A DNA stretch of 64,000 nt from Candidatus Rhodoferax mariagerensis (GCA_016719055.1 JADKAW010000050.1:42670-106669), one strand, 5' to 3'. Shown: positions 9,320 to 18,704, numbered from the stretch's first letter. A program made the numbers and translations. The notes: generated by a model from the letters alone, not told the origin.

Positions 9320-9907
9320 TTATGAATTTGCAACGACATCCGGGTGGTGCTGGGCAATGCGCACGATTTGTTTGGCAATGTCTTCCGGCGACAGCACAAA
9401 GTCAATGCAGCCACTCTCAATGGCGCTCTCCGGCATGTCGGGTTGTTTGGCAGTGCTGAGCTTTTGCGCAATGCTGATGCCGCCCGCCTCGCGGATGCCG
9501 CACAGCGCGGCCGCACCATCACCGTCATAGCCCGACACAATCACGGCCACCACCTGGCCGCCCCAGTGCTGGGTGAGCGAGCGCAAAAACACCGTGATCA
9601 CGTCCGGCCAGCCGTGCGGTTTGGAGATCGGCCTGAGGTGAAAGCAACCGTCTTCAACATGCAGGTCACGGTTGGATGGAATGATGTACACCTGGTTCGG
9701 CGCTACCACCAGGCCCTCGGTGATCAGAGCCACCGGCATGCTGGAAAAGCGCAGCAATATCTCATGCAACCGGGTTGCCACCTGGGTCAGGTGGTTGACG
9801 ATGACAATCGCCACGCCCATGTTGCAGGGCAGATGTTTCAGCAGCCGAATGTAGGCATCGAGCCCACCCGCCGAGCCACCCACACAAACGATCGGAAAAC
9901 TGCTCAT
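9320..9907 (-). CDS. Receiver-less CheB-type protein-glutamate methylesterase
   Basis: A 195-residue protein consisting only of a CheB catalytic domain. Visible are the nucleophile Ser in GGSAGG (about residue 12), the His in VIVNHL (about 39) and the Asp in SGYDGDGA, the three triad regions of the family. CheB removes methyl groups or deamidates chemoreceptor glutamates, but the usual N-terminal receiver is absent and no receptor, CheA or CheW gene is nearby. It overlaps the upstream kinase gene by ATGA (9904-9907), so the kinase or an alternative partner probably controls it. Confidence 0.85.
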   Translation of the reverse strand: MSSFPIVCVGGSAGGLDAYIRLLKHLPCNMGVAIVIVNHLTQVATRLHEILLRFSSMPVALITEGLVVAPNQVYIIPSNRDLHVEDGCFHLRPISKPHGWPDVITVFLRSLTQHWGGQVVAVIVSGYDGDGAAALCGIREAGGISIAQKLSTAKQPDMPESAIESGCIDFVLSPEDIAKQIVRIAQHHPDVVANS

Positions 9908-11253
9908 GACGCCTTGCCGGTCAGCGCCAGGTCAAACCAGAACACACTGCCCTCGCCCACGGTGCTGTGCACACCCATGGTGCCGCCCATCAGTTCCACC
10001 AGCCGTTTGCTGACCGCCAGGCCAATGCCGGTGCCCTCTTGCGGGCCGGTTTCCTGGCCCAGCCGGTTAAAGGGCTGGAACAGTTGCGCCACTTGCCCAG
10101 GCGCCAAGCCCAGGCCGCTGTCCTTGACGCTGATGCGCACCCGCGCTGCCGAGTGCAGGCTCCAGGCCACCTCTACCGTGCCCTGCGCCCGGTTGTATTT
10201 GATGGCGTTGCTCAGCAGATTGATCAGCACCTGCTTGAAGCGACGCCGGTCGGCATGCACCGTGCAATCCTGCTCATCGGGTGGAAAGTTGATCTGGATG
10301 CCGCGGTTAGCGGCTTGCGGGGCAATCATGGTCTGGCAGTCCTGCAACATCTCGGCCAGTGACTCCACACCCATGGTCAGCGCTGGCGTGCTGGCCTCAA
10401 TGCTCGCCAGGTCCAAAATTTCATTGACCAGCGCCAGCAGATACCAGCCGCCGTGCAAAATTTGGTCGATGGACGACTTTTGCGCCGGGGTTGGGGTCGG
10501 CGTGCCAGCGTCCATCAGTTGGGCAAAACCCAAAATGGCATTGAGTGGCGAGCGCAGCTCATGGCTCATGTTGGCCAGAAAATCAGACTTGGCGGCGTTG
10601 GCCTTGTCGGCCACCATGCGGGTGCGTTCCAGCTCGACAGTGCGCGCCTGAAGCTCGCCGTCGAGTTGCTTGCGTTCGCTGATGTCCTTGAACATGACAC
10701 GCAGCGTGCGGGCACCCTGCGGTCCGTGCGCCAGATTGACCGCCAAGCCAACCCAGATGGGAGCCTGGTTGACTTTGATCATCTGCAATTCACAGGACTG
10801 GGTTTGCCCGGATACGTTCACCTGCTGGCAGCACTGCTGGTACAGAAGCTGTTGCGCCCTGGGCATGAAGCGGGTCAGCGAGCGCTTCACCAGCGCACTG
10901 CGCGACAGGCCCAGCAGGGTGGCCGCAGTCAGGTTGGCCTCCAGAACCAGGCCTTCTTCATTGACGGTACAGTAGCCCACCGGGGCCATGTCGTACAGGT
11001 CAAAGTAGCGTTCGCGGGCCATTGCAAGCTCCTCCTGCACGCGGCGAAGTTCCTCGTTTTGCAGCTCCAGTTCGACCTGGTGCACGCGCAGCTCATGAAA
11101 CAGCAGCTGGGCATCCTCAGGCCTCATCTCGCGGGTGATGTGCAGCGGCAGTTCGACTTTCATGCGATGACTGTCCTCGGCGCGACGGCGCAGTGACCGC
11201 AGGTCGCTGACCGACAGCACGATGTCAGGGATGTCCCGGTCAGGTATGCTCAT
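9904..11253 (-). CDS. PAS-domain sensor histidine kinase
   Basis: About 449 residues, no membrane segment, so cytoplasmic. Order: N-terminal coiled region with LHELRVHQVELELQNEELRR, a PAS domain (about 80-200), HisKA with H-box SHELRSPLN, and HATPase_c with N-box NLLSNAIKYN and G-boxes DSGLGL and GTGIGL. The ATG at 11253 is chosen because GAGAG precedes it; a start at 11277 has no obvious ribosome site. The dimerisation region is nearly the same as in the 13121-15933 kinase (SPLNAILGFAQL, GTP.PTP.QK), so they are paralogues. Co-translated with the lone CheB. Confidence 0.85.
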   Translation of the reverse strand: MSIPDRDIPDIVLSVSDLRSLRRRAEDSHRMKVELPLHITREMRPEDAQLLFHELRVHQVELELQNEELRRVQEELAMARERYFDLYDMAPVGYCTVNEEGLVLEANLTAATLLGLSRSALVKRSLTRFMPRAQQLLYQQCCQQVNVSGQTQSCELQMIKVNQAPIWVGLAVNLAHGPQGARTLRVMFKDISERKQLDGELQARTVELERTRMVADKANAAKSDFLANMSHELRSPLNAILGFAQLMDAGTPTPTPAQKSSIDQILHGGWYLLALVNEILDLASIEASTPALTMGVESLAEMLQDCQTMIAPQAANRGIQINFPPDEQDCTVHADRRRFKQVLINLLSNAIKYNRAQGTVEVAWSLHSAARVRISVKDSGLGLAPGQVAQLFQPFNRLGQETGPQEGTGIGLAVSKRLVELMGGTMGVHSTVGEGSVFWFDLALTGKAS

Positions 11254-11385
11254 GGCTGCTCTCGCTGGTTGAGCCATTGTGAGCCCAAACTGGCCCGCAG
11301 CGTGCCAAACGCCTGATGCTGTGCACGGTTTGTGCCGACCGCAGCCCTGAAATGCTCCTGAAAATATAGCTTGTAGTGCATGATG

Positions 11386-13131
11386 TTAAAGGGCTGGAGC
11401 CTGATTTGTCTTATAAAGCATGTTGAGCTCAGAAGCCGGCAAGGCTGGCGCAAAAAAATTGCCCTGAAAGGCCTGGCAGCCCAGCTCGGCAAAAAAGTCG
11501 CGCTGCGCCGCGCTCTCCACACCCTCGACGATCACCGGCAAACCCAGGCTGGCACCCAGCGCCACGATGGCCCGCGCAATCACTGCCGCGCCAGCATCGC
11601 TCAACACCGTCTGCACCATGGCCTGGTCTACCTTGATCTGCCCCAGCGGCAAGCGCTTGAGGTAAGCCAGCGAGGCAAAGCCGGCACCAAAATTGTCCAG
11701 ACAAATACCGACCCCGGCGACCCGCACAGCGGTCATCTTGGCGATCACATCTTCGACATTGTTGAGCAGCGTCCCCTCGGTCAGTTCCAGCGTCAGGCGC
11801 TGCGCCGGAGCCGCGCTGTCTTGCACGATGCGGATCACTTTGGCGACAAAGTCGGCCTGTGCCAATTGGCAGGCACCCACGTTCACCACCAATGTCCAGT
11901 GCGCCGTTTGCGGGTCCTTGGCCCAGGCCATTAGCTGCTGGCAGGCGGTCTCCAAGACCCAGTCGGCCAGCGGCAGGATCACGCCGGTTTCTTCGGCCAA
12001 TGGCAAAAACTCTCTCGGCACCATCAGGCCATGCTGTGGATGGTTCCAGCGCAGCAGCGCCTCAGCGCCGACCAGTTGGTCCCGGGTATCGACCTGGATC
12101 TGGTAATACAACTCAAATTCGCCGGCAGCCAAGGCGCGATGTATGTCGCTTGCCAAACTGTCCTGAACCTGCACCTGTGTCCGCATCCCCGGGTCAAAAA
12201 TGCACAGTTGGTTGCGGCCTATCGACTTGGCACGGTACATGGCCAGATCGGCTTTCTTCAGCAGGCTCCCAATCGGTTCCTGGTCACCCCGAAAAACGAC
12301 GATACCGATGCTGACCGTGTTGCTGTAGGCGTGGCCGTTGAGGCTGTAGCTTTGATCCAGCGCCAGCAAAATCTTGCTGGCAATACGCTCGGCCTGCTTG
12401 GCAGCCTCTTCCGGGCTAAGGCTCAAGGCATCCTGCAACACCACAAACTCGTCACCCCCCAAGCGCGCCACGCTGTCGCCTTCACGCAGACACGACTGCA
12501 AGCGCCCGGCCACCTGCTGCAACAGCAGGTCGCCTGCGTCATGGCCGAGCGTGTCGTTGACCTGCTTGAAATGGTCCAGGTCCAGAAACATCAGCGCACA
12601 GTGATTGCCGGCGCGCGCCGAGGACCGCCTTGACTGCTGCAACCGGTCCAGCAGCAAGCGCCGATTGGGCAAGCCCGTCAGCCCGTCATGCAGCGCCTCC
12701 GACTCCAGCGCTGTGACCGCATGCGCCAGTTTTTTGTACCTTAGCCGCACTTCGATCATGTTGTGAATGCGGGTTTTGAGCTCAACCACATCGAACGGTT
12801 TGGCAATGAAGTCTTTGGCACCGCCCGACAAGGCACGCAGTTTGTAGCCTGGCTGAACCGTGATCGCCAGCACCGGCAGGTAACCCCCGGGCTCAAGTCC
12901 CTGCAATGCCTCCATCACCTCAAACCCGTCCATGCCCGGCATTTGCAGGTCCAGCAGGATCAGGTCGTAGCGGTGGTGGCGGTGCAGGTCGTATACCGCC
13001 AGCGGGTCGCAGGTGCCGGTAATGTTCAGGTAGCCAGCGCTTTCCAGCATTTGCTGCAACAGCAAGATGTTGGCTTGCTTGTCATCCACAATCAGGATGC
13101 GGGCGGCAAGAATCTCTGGGTTATCTGGCAT
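11386..13131 (-). CDS. Receiver-GGDEF-EAL cyclic-di-GMP regulator with altered EAL motif
   Basis: A 581-residue protein: receiver (about 10-125, phosphoacceptor Asp61), GGDEF domain with intact GGDEF at 225-229 and an inhibitory RxxD site at 216-219, then an EAL domain with EAL at 357-359. The diguanylate cyclase side looks active. The EAL side departs from the norm: the metal-binding DDFG motif is DNFG (Asp479-Asn480), and GTGYSSL is GAGFASL. Phosphodiesterase activity may therefore be weak or lost. Its start overlaps the end of the upstream hybrid kinase by 11 bases, so that kinase is the likely phosphodonor. Confidence 0.88.
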   Translation of the reverse strand: MPDNPEILAARILIVDDKQANILLLQQMLESAGYLNITGTCDPLAVYDLHRHHRYDLILLDLQMPGMDGFEVMEALQGLEPGGYLPVLAITVQPGYKLRALSGGAKDFIAKPFDVVELKTRIHNMIEVRLRYKKLAHAVTALESEALHDGLTGLPNRRLLLDRLQQSRRSSARAGNHCALMFLDLDHFKQVNDTLGHDAGDLLLQQVAGRLQSCLREGDSVARLGGDEFVVLQDALSLSPEEAAKQAERIASKILLALDQSYSLNGHAYSNTVSIGIVVFRGDQEPIGSLLKKADLAMYRAKSIGRNQLCIFDPGMRTQVQVQDSLASDIHRALAAGEFELYYQIQVDTRDQLVGAEALLRWNHPQHGLMVPREFLPLAEETGVILPLADWVLETACQQLMAWAKDPQTAHWTLVVNVGACQLAQADFVAKVIRIVQDSAAPAQRLTLELTEGTLLNNVEDVIAKMTAVRVAGVGICLDNFGAGFASLAYLKRLPLGQIKVDQAMVQTVLSDAGAAVIARAIVALGASLGLPVIVEGVESAAQRDFFAELGCQAFQGNFFAPALPASELNMLYKTNQAPAL

Positions 13132-15933
13132 CGAAGGGGCTCCGGTCGGTTGCGTTGGCGCGCTGGGTGTGGGACAGCTCCAGCCCGGCGTCGAGTGAGT
13201 CCATGAATTGCGGCACCCGGATTGGTTTGGTCAGGTAGCGGAAAAAGCCGGCGGCCAGGCCGCGCTCAATGTCACGCGGCATGGCATTGGCACTGAGCGC
13301 CAGCACCGGTATGTGCCGGGTGGCCGGGTCGTCCTGCAAAATTTTGAGGGCCTGCAGGCCGCTGATGCCCGGCAGGTTGATGTCGAGCAAAATCAGGTCG
13401 GGCAGGTGTTCGCGTGCCAGCGCAATGCCGCGCATGGCGTCTTCGGCACCAAACAGCCGCAGGTCGGGCCGCCGGGCCACCAGCTGCTCGACCAGCGCCA
13501 TGTTGGCGCGGTTGTCTTCCACATACAGCAGGGTGCGCACCGGGTGGCCGGCCACGATGGGCGTGATGTGCGACAACAGCATTTCGGTGGCCACGTCGTC
13601 AAACTGGGGTGCGCCCGCCAGGGCCAGCTCGATCCAGAACTCGCTGCCGGTGCCCACGGTGCTGACCACACCAATCTCGCCGCCCATTTGCTCCACCAGC
13701 CGTTTGCTTACCAGCAACCCGATGCCGGTGCCTTGTTCGTCGCTGTTTTCCTTGCCCAGGCGGTTGAATGGCTGAAACAGTTGTGCCAGTTCTTCTGCCT
13801 TCAAGCCGCTGCCGGTGTCTTGCACGCAGATGCGCAGGCGGCCCGTGGCGCGTTCGCTGTAGGTCACAAACACGCTGCCGCCCTGGCGGTTGTACTTGAT
13901 GGCATTGGACAGCAGGTTGATCAGCACCTGTTTCAGCCGCGTGCGGTCGGCAGCCACAAAACACGGTGCGGCAAAGCTGGGGTAATGCAGGTGCAACTCT
14001 TTGTTGAGTGACAGCGGCTCCATCAGGGTCATGCAGTCCTGCAGCACCTCGGACAACTGCACCGGTTCGCACGACAGGCTCAGTCGGCCCGACTCAATCA
14101 GCGCCAGGTCCAGCACCTGATTGATCAGCTCCAGCAAATACCAGCCGGCACTCAAAATTTGATGGATGCTGGCCTTTTGCTCGGGTGTGGGCAGCGGGGT
14201 GCCCGACTCCAGCAACTGGGCAAAGCCCAAAATGGCGTTGAGTGGCGAGCGCAGCTCGTGGCTCATGCCCGACAAGAAATCTGATTTGGCCTGGTTGGCC
14301 TTGTCGGCCAGCGCCCGCGCACTCTCAAGCTCGGCGTTTTTGTCGCGCAACACCTGGTCAAGCCGCTCGCGCTCCACTTCGGCGGCGCGCCGGGCGGTGT
14401 TGTCGGTGCCAATCAGCAGGTAACCAATGATGGTGTTGCCTTCGTCGCGCAGCGCGGTGACCGACACCACGGCGGGGAATCGGCTGCCATCCTTGCGAAT
14501 GTAGGTCAGCTCATAAATGTCTTCAATGCCGCGCGACGCCTTGAAAACCAGCGCTTCAAAGCCGGGCTGAATGTGGGTGTTCAGTTCCAGGCTGAGTGAC
14601 TTGGCGCGGGCAATCACCTCCTGCGGGTCAGAAATGTCGGCCGGGGTGATGCTGTTCATCACCTCTGCTGCGGTGTAGCCCAGCATGCGCTCGGCACCCA
14701 CGTTAAAAATCTGGATCACCCCGCGTGCGTCGGTGGCAATGCTGGAGAAATTGGCACTGTTGAAGATGGCGTGTTGCAAAGCGTTGACCTGGCGCAAGGT
14801 CTGCTGCGCGGCATATTCGGCCGTTACATTGCGAAACACCAGCACCGCGCCCATCACGGTGCTGTCAGCATCCTGAATTGGCGCGCAGCTATCGGCAATG
14901 TCGTATTCGGTGCCGTCGCGGCTGATCAGCACGGTGTGGTTGGCCAGGCCCTGCAGGGTGCCCAGCGCCAGCACCTTGGCCACCGGCACGGCAGAGGGCT
15001 GGCGGGTGGCCTTGCTGATGATGCGAAACACCGCGTCCACCGGCTGGCCCAGCGCCTGCGCCTGGGTCCAGCCGGTCAGCTTTTGCGCTACCGGGTTGAT
15101 CAGCGTCACCCGGGCCTGGGCGTCGGTGGCAATCACCGCGTCACCAATCGAGTTAAGCGTGACCGCCAGTTTTTGCTCGCCTTCTTGCAGGTGGCGGTTG
15201 GCCTGCGCCAGCTGCTGGTTGCTGGCCGCTTGGTCACTGAGCAAGCGCTCGGTCTGCAGGCGCACCTGCTGCGTCACCCGCAACTGCAGTTTTTGATAGA
15301 TCAGGTAGGCAAAGGTGACCGAAAGCAACACCGCCAGCAGCCCAAACGCCACCATGACGCCCAGCAGCCTGCGCATGGCGGCATCAAATTCCAGGTCGGC
15401 TAGGGTTTGCGCCATGTCTTGCCGCAGCAGGTAGGCCGTCATCTCGGTGCGAATCTGGTCCATCAGGCGTTTGCCAGAACCACTGTCCATCAGCCGCTGA
15501 GCCGCAGCTTTGTCGCCGGCGCGCACCAGGGTGATGGTCTGTGCCAGTTCGGCCATCTTGGCCTGGATCAAAGGGGCTAGCCGCAGCAGATGTGCGCTGG
15601 CGGTGGCATCGGTGGTCAACGCCTGCAGGGTTTTCAGTTGATCGTCAATGTCAATATGCACTGCCAGGTAGGGTTGCAGATAACTTTCCTGGCCGGTCAG
15701 GGCGTAGCCGCGCTGGCCAATTTCAGCGTCTTTGAGCCCGGACAAAAGCCATTGGCTTGGCCCAAGATGTTGCGCGAATAACGCCGCTGCTCGGAAGCCT
15801 GCGCGATCTGCAGGTATGACCATGCCGTGAAAGCAATGCCTGCTGATAAAAGTAATAGCAGGACAGCCAGCACCATCAGGGGCTGGCGGGTGTATTTTTG
15901 GGATAGACGCATGAAAGTTGCTGATTGGGTCAT
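13121..15933 (-). pseudogene. CHASE3-PAS-PAS hybrid histidine kinase, frameshifted near its 5' end
   Basis: Frame 1 begins at ATG 15933 (or 15912): a membrane anchor (LMVLAVLLLLLSAGIAF) and the first CHASE3 residues RRYSRNILGQANGF. Frame 2 continues at once with LSGLKDAEIGQRGYALTG. Restoring one T in the four-T run at 15744-15747 (A run on the plus strand) gives a continuous protein of about 937 residues. Downstream order is CHASE3, second membrane segment (VMVAFGLLAVLLSVTFAYLI), two PAS domains, HisKA (SHELRSPLN), HATPase_c (GTGIGL), and a C-terminal receiver (LILLDINLPG). Everything after the shift is intact, so a sequencing error or very recent mutation is likely. Confidence 0.8.
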
Positions 15934-15975
15934 GAATGGCTGAGCCCATGGGTCATTGCGGTCCTGTTGTTGCTG

Positions 15976-16094
15976 GCAAATGCCAAATGGGCAGACCAAC
16001 TGCCCATGCCTGTTGCTACGGACTGCTGGGTGTGTTTCCGCTGCTGGCACGCAAATGCCAAATGGGCAGACTAACTGCCCGTGCCTGTTGCTAC
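15976..16094. repeat. Two 44-bp direct repeats, each with a GGGCAG-CTGCCC dyad
   Basis: Copies at 15976-16019 and 16051-16094 differ at two positions and start 75 bp apart. Each contains a perfect inverted repeat, GGGCAG-5 nt-CTGCCC. They occupy the 398-bp stretch between the start of the hybrid kinase (minus) and the zeta-toxin pair (plus), where I see no gene. They could be operators for the kinase promoter or dispersed palindromic repeats. Confidence 0.75.
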
Positions 16095-16331
16095 TGTGCG
16101 CTGGCGCACTTAAGGAAAGAATTGCTGGTCTGTGAGGCGGTGCGTGGTCACCACCGCTACGCGCTGTGGGCTGGTAGCTCGATGCTGAGATTATACTAAA
16201 TTGGGCTCTAGCCCTTATGCAGCTTGCACTGGGTGCTCTGGTTATTGAAGTGACAAAGGTGCGGGGTTGCTGTCTTTGCTTTGGATTCTGGTATCTTATG
16301 AACATCGGCACTTGCCAATCAGGAGTTCATC

Positions 16332-16580
16332 GTGGGCCATAAAGTTTTACTGAGCGAAAAGTCCATGCAGGTCATGGAGGAGTGCATTCCAGAGCTTGCC
16401 AGTCATGCTTTCAGGCTGGCTTATTACCAGGCGCTCACTGCGGGCGCCGGGGTACTTGAGGCAGTTGACGGCAGTTTGGTAGAAACCACTGCTGACGGGG
16501 ACAGAAAAGTGCTGCGTCAATTGCCTTCGCCAACAAAAGTCGAGATGGGCAGCAGGCGGATGCGGTCGCGACATTCATGA
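16332..16580 (+). CDS. Small partner protein of zeta-toxin-like kinase (putative antitoxin)
   Basis: An 82-residue protein starting with GTG and preceded by AGGAG at 16321-16325. It resembles no domain I can name. A helical N-terminal half is followed by a basic tail ending RRMRSRHS. Its stop overlaps the start of the zeta-toxin-like gene by ATGA, the usual arrangement of an upstream antitoxin with its toxin. The antitoxin role is inferred from context only; it is not similar to the classical epsilon antitoxin. Confidence 0.6.
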   Translation: MGHKVLLSEKSMQVMEECIPELASHAFRLAYYQALTAGAGVLEAVDGSLVETTADGDRKVLRQLPSPTKVEMGSRRMRSRHS

Positions 16581-17326
16581 CTGCGCAAGTACCCCGCTTA
16601 CGGATGTTTGCTGGCCCCAATGGGTCCGGCAAAAGCACCATCAAAGATGTGCTGCCGCCTGATTGGCTGGGCGTTTACATCAATGCGGACGAGCTTGAAA
16701 AGGTCACTGAAAAAACCGGTGTTCTGTCATTGACGGCATTTGATGTCGCAACTGACAACGAGAGTCTGCAGGCTTTTTTGCGCCAAGCGAGTTTGTTGAG
16801 CAAAGCGGACCTGCATGCAGATGCAGCACAGCTGAAACTTGTCAACAATGAAATCCACTTTGGATCAGTTCCGGTGAACTCCTACCTTGCCTCCGTATTG
16901 GCAGACTTCATCCGTCACAAACTGCTGGGAACCAGGACTTCATTCACTTTCGAAACCGTCATGTCGTCACCCGACAAAGTGGCATTTTTGCAAAAGGCTC
17001 AGCAGGCCGGCTACAGAACCTATTTGTATTTCGTCGCTACTGAGGACCCCGAGATCAATGTGTCGCGTGTGAAATATCGGGTCAGTACTGGCGGTCATAC
17101 CGTGCCAGAAGAAAAAATTATCAGCCGTTATTCGCGATCACTTGATTTGTTGTCGGACGCCGTGACGTTCTCCAACCGCGCCTACATTTTTGACAACTCC
17201 GGCTTTCAACGAGTCTGGATTGCGCAAGTCACCGATGGTGAACTCATTGAAATCAAGACAGATCAGATGCCGGCTTGGTTCAAGACGGCGTTGTGGGACA
17301 AGTTTGATACCAACGCCGCCGACTGA
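16577..17326 (+). CDS. Zeta-toxin-like P-loop kinase
   Basis: A 249-residue protein with a Walker A motif, GPNGSGKST, at residues 13-21. It has the zeta-type fold features: NADE after the second strand, FETVMSS near residue 130, and a late RSLDLL/AYIFDN region. Zeta toxins phosphorylate UDP-N-acetylglucosamine or related nucleotide sugars. Many chromosomal relatives of this size are uncharacterised, so the substrate is unproven. It is coupled to the 82-residue gene upstream. Confidence 0.75.
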   Translation: MTAQVPRLRMFAGPNGSGKSTIKDVLPPDWLGVYINADELEKVTEKTGVLSLTAFDVATDNESLQAFLRQASLLSKADLHADAAQLKLVNNEIHFGSVPVNSYLASVLADFIRHKLLGTRTSFTFETVMSSPDKVAFLQKAQQAGYRTYLYFVATEDPEINVSRVKYRVSTGGHTVPEEKIISRYSRSLDLLSDAVTFSNRAYIFDNSGFQRVWIAQVTDGELIEIKTDQMPAWFKTALWDKFDTNAAD

Positions 17327-17450
17327 ATACGCAGCCGATGTTGCTCGCTGCCAGAAGTAGACAGCACCTTCTGTTTCATGGCCAGCCTTCATTTCGGCGG
17401 GACATCACGCCCGCTTGACGACCCCATTCTGCGCAGAGCGGGCATACGAT

Positions 17451-17469
17451 ATTAAAATCGGATTTTAAT
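17451..17469. promoter_or_regulatory. Perfect palindrome upstream of the DUF4143 ATPase
   Basis: ATTAAAATC-G-GATTTTAAT, 9-bp arms with a single central base, ends 10 bases before the ATG of the ATPase gene. Its position over the presumed promoter/leader suggests an operator or autoregulatory site. Confidence 0.5.
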
Positions 17470-17479
17470 TTAGTAAGAA

Positions 17480-18658
17480 ATGTACCAACAACGCCTGCTT
17501 GCCCCGGTGCTTCGCCAAGCCATGGCCAGCTTTCCTGCCGTCTTGCTGACCGGGCCACGCCAGTCCGGCAAAACCACCTTTCTGAAACACGAAGCGGGTG
17601 CCGGGGTGGATTACGTCAGTTTTGACGACCCACTCGAGCGTGACTTTGCCAGCCTTGATCCGCAAGGGTTTTTGCAGCGGTTCGTCAGTCGTGCGGTGAT
17701 CCTGGACGAGATTCAGTATGTGCCCCACTTGTTGTCGCACCTGAAGATGCGCATAGACCAGGCTCCAGGAGAATGCGGGCGCTGGTTACTGACGGGTTCG
17801 CAACAGTTTGGCTTGATGCGTGATGTCAGCGAATCATTGGCGGGCCGCATCGCCATTCTGGAGTTGCCGCCGTTCTCACATGAAGAATTCTTGCGCCCGG
17901 CATTGAACGATGTTCTTTGGCAAGGTGGCTACCCGGTTGTCGCACTGAACCCCGAGAGGCGCGACATGTGGTTGCGCAGCTATGTGGCCACCTACATTGA
18001 GCGCGATGTGCGCCAGATTCGCAATATTCCCGACCTGCAGGTTTTTAACCAATTCATCAACCTGGCTGCAGCCCGGCATGGGCAAGCGTTTCACGCCGCC
18101 GACCTTTCACGCGAACTCGGCATCTCGCAACCCACGGTGAAATCCTGGGGCGGCGTTTTGGAGGCCTCTTATATTGCCTGTTTCTTGCCGCCGTGGTTTC
18201 GCAATTACGGCAAACGCATTGTCAAAACACCGAAGTTTTACTTTCTGGACTCAGCCCTGGTCAACTTGCTGACCCGCCAGCCCGATGCTGCGGCCGCACT
18301 GGCGGGGCCCATGGGCGGTGCGATGCTGGAGGGCTGGGTGGTCACCGAGGCGGTCAAGGTGTTCATGGCCTTGGGGCGCAAGCCGGACTTGTATTACTGG
18401 CGCTCCAATGACGGGCTGGAAGTGGACCTGCTGATCATGATCAAGGGCAAATTGCAAAGCATCGAAGTCAAGCTCACCGCCACACCGGGTGCCGGCCACG
18501 CGATGCCGATGCAGCGCTTCATCACAACGGCTGGCGACGAGGCCTGGCCACAGGGTGTGCTGGTGTGTAGCGTGGCTGAGAATCGCCTGTTGCCCCAGGG
18601 GCATCAGGCCATGCCATGGCAGCTTTTCCCGCAATGGCTGCATAAGCGCCTAAACTGA
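17480..18658 (+). CDS. AAA ATPase with DUF4143 domain
   Basis: A 392-residue protein with Walker A TGPRQSGKTT near residue 24, Walker B VILDEIQY near residue 75, and sensor-type LLTGSQQF, giving an AAA_14 domain (about 18-150). The C-terminal DUF4143 region (about 190-340) carries YYWRSNDGLEVDLLI and a following IEVKLTA, a possible PD-(D/E)XK-like nuclease remnant (Glu-Val-Asp...Glu-Val-Lys). This very widespread family has no firm function, although toxin-antitoxin or mobile-element roles are often suggested. The ribosome site is weak and overlaps the sequence next to the palindrome. Confidence 0.8.
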   Translation: MYQQRLLAPVLRQAMASFPAVLLTGPRQSGKTTFLKHEAGAGVDYVSFDDPLERDFASLDPQGFLQRFVSRAVILDEIQYVPHLLSHLKMRIDQAPGECGRWLLTGSQQFGLMRDVSESLAGRIAILELPPFSHEEFLRPALNDVLWQGGYPVVALNPERRDMWLRSYVATYIERDVRQIRNIPDLQVFNQFINLAAARHGQAFHAADLSRELGISQPTVKSWGGVLEASYIACFLPPWFRNYGKRIVKTPKFYFLDSALVNLLTRQPDAAAALAGPMGGAMLEGWVVTEAVKVFMALGRKPDLYYWRSNDGLEVDLLIMIKGKLQSIEVKLTATPGAGHAMPMQRFITTAGDEAWPQGVLVCSVAENRLLPQGHQAMPWQLFPQWLHKRLN

Positions 18659-18660
18659 CT

Positions 18661-18704
18661 CAAGCCCTTATGTAACCAGCACCGACAGCTATCAATTAGA
18701 TAAC
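18661..18704 (-). repeat. Dispersed AGCTAT/GGGCT repeat, copy near 18.7 kb
   Basis: Read on the minus strand it runs TATCTAATTGATAGCT, a spacer, then ATAAGGGCTTGAG. It matches the family seen at 30051, 35929, 33159 and 51291. It immediately follows the stop of the DUF4143 ATPase gene. Confidence 0.5.

Noticed and set aside
9344..10651. 435-codon plus-strand ORF opposite the CheB and kinase genes
   Set aside because: Both real genes on the minus strand carry full catalytic motifs; this frame has none.
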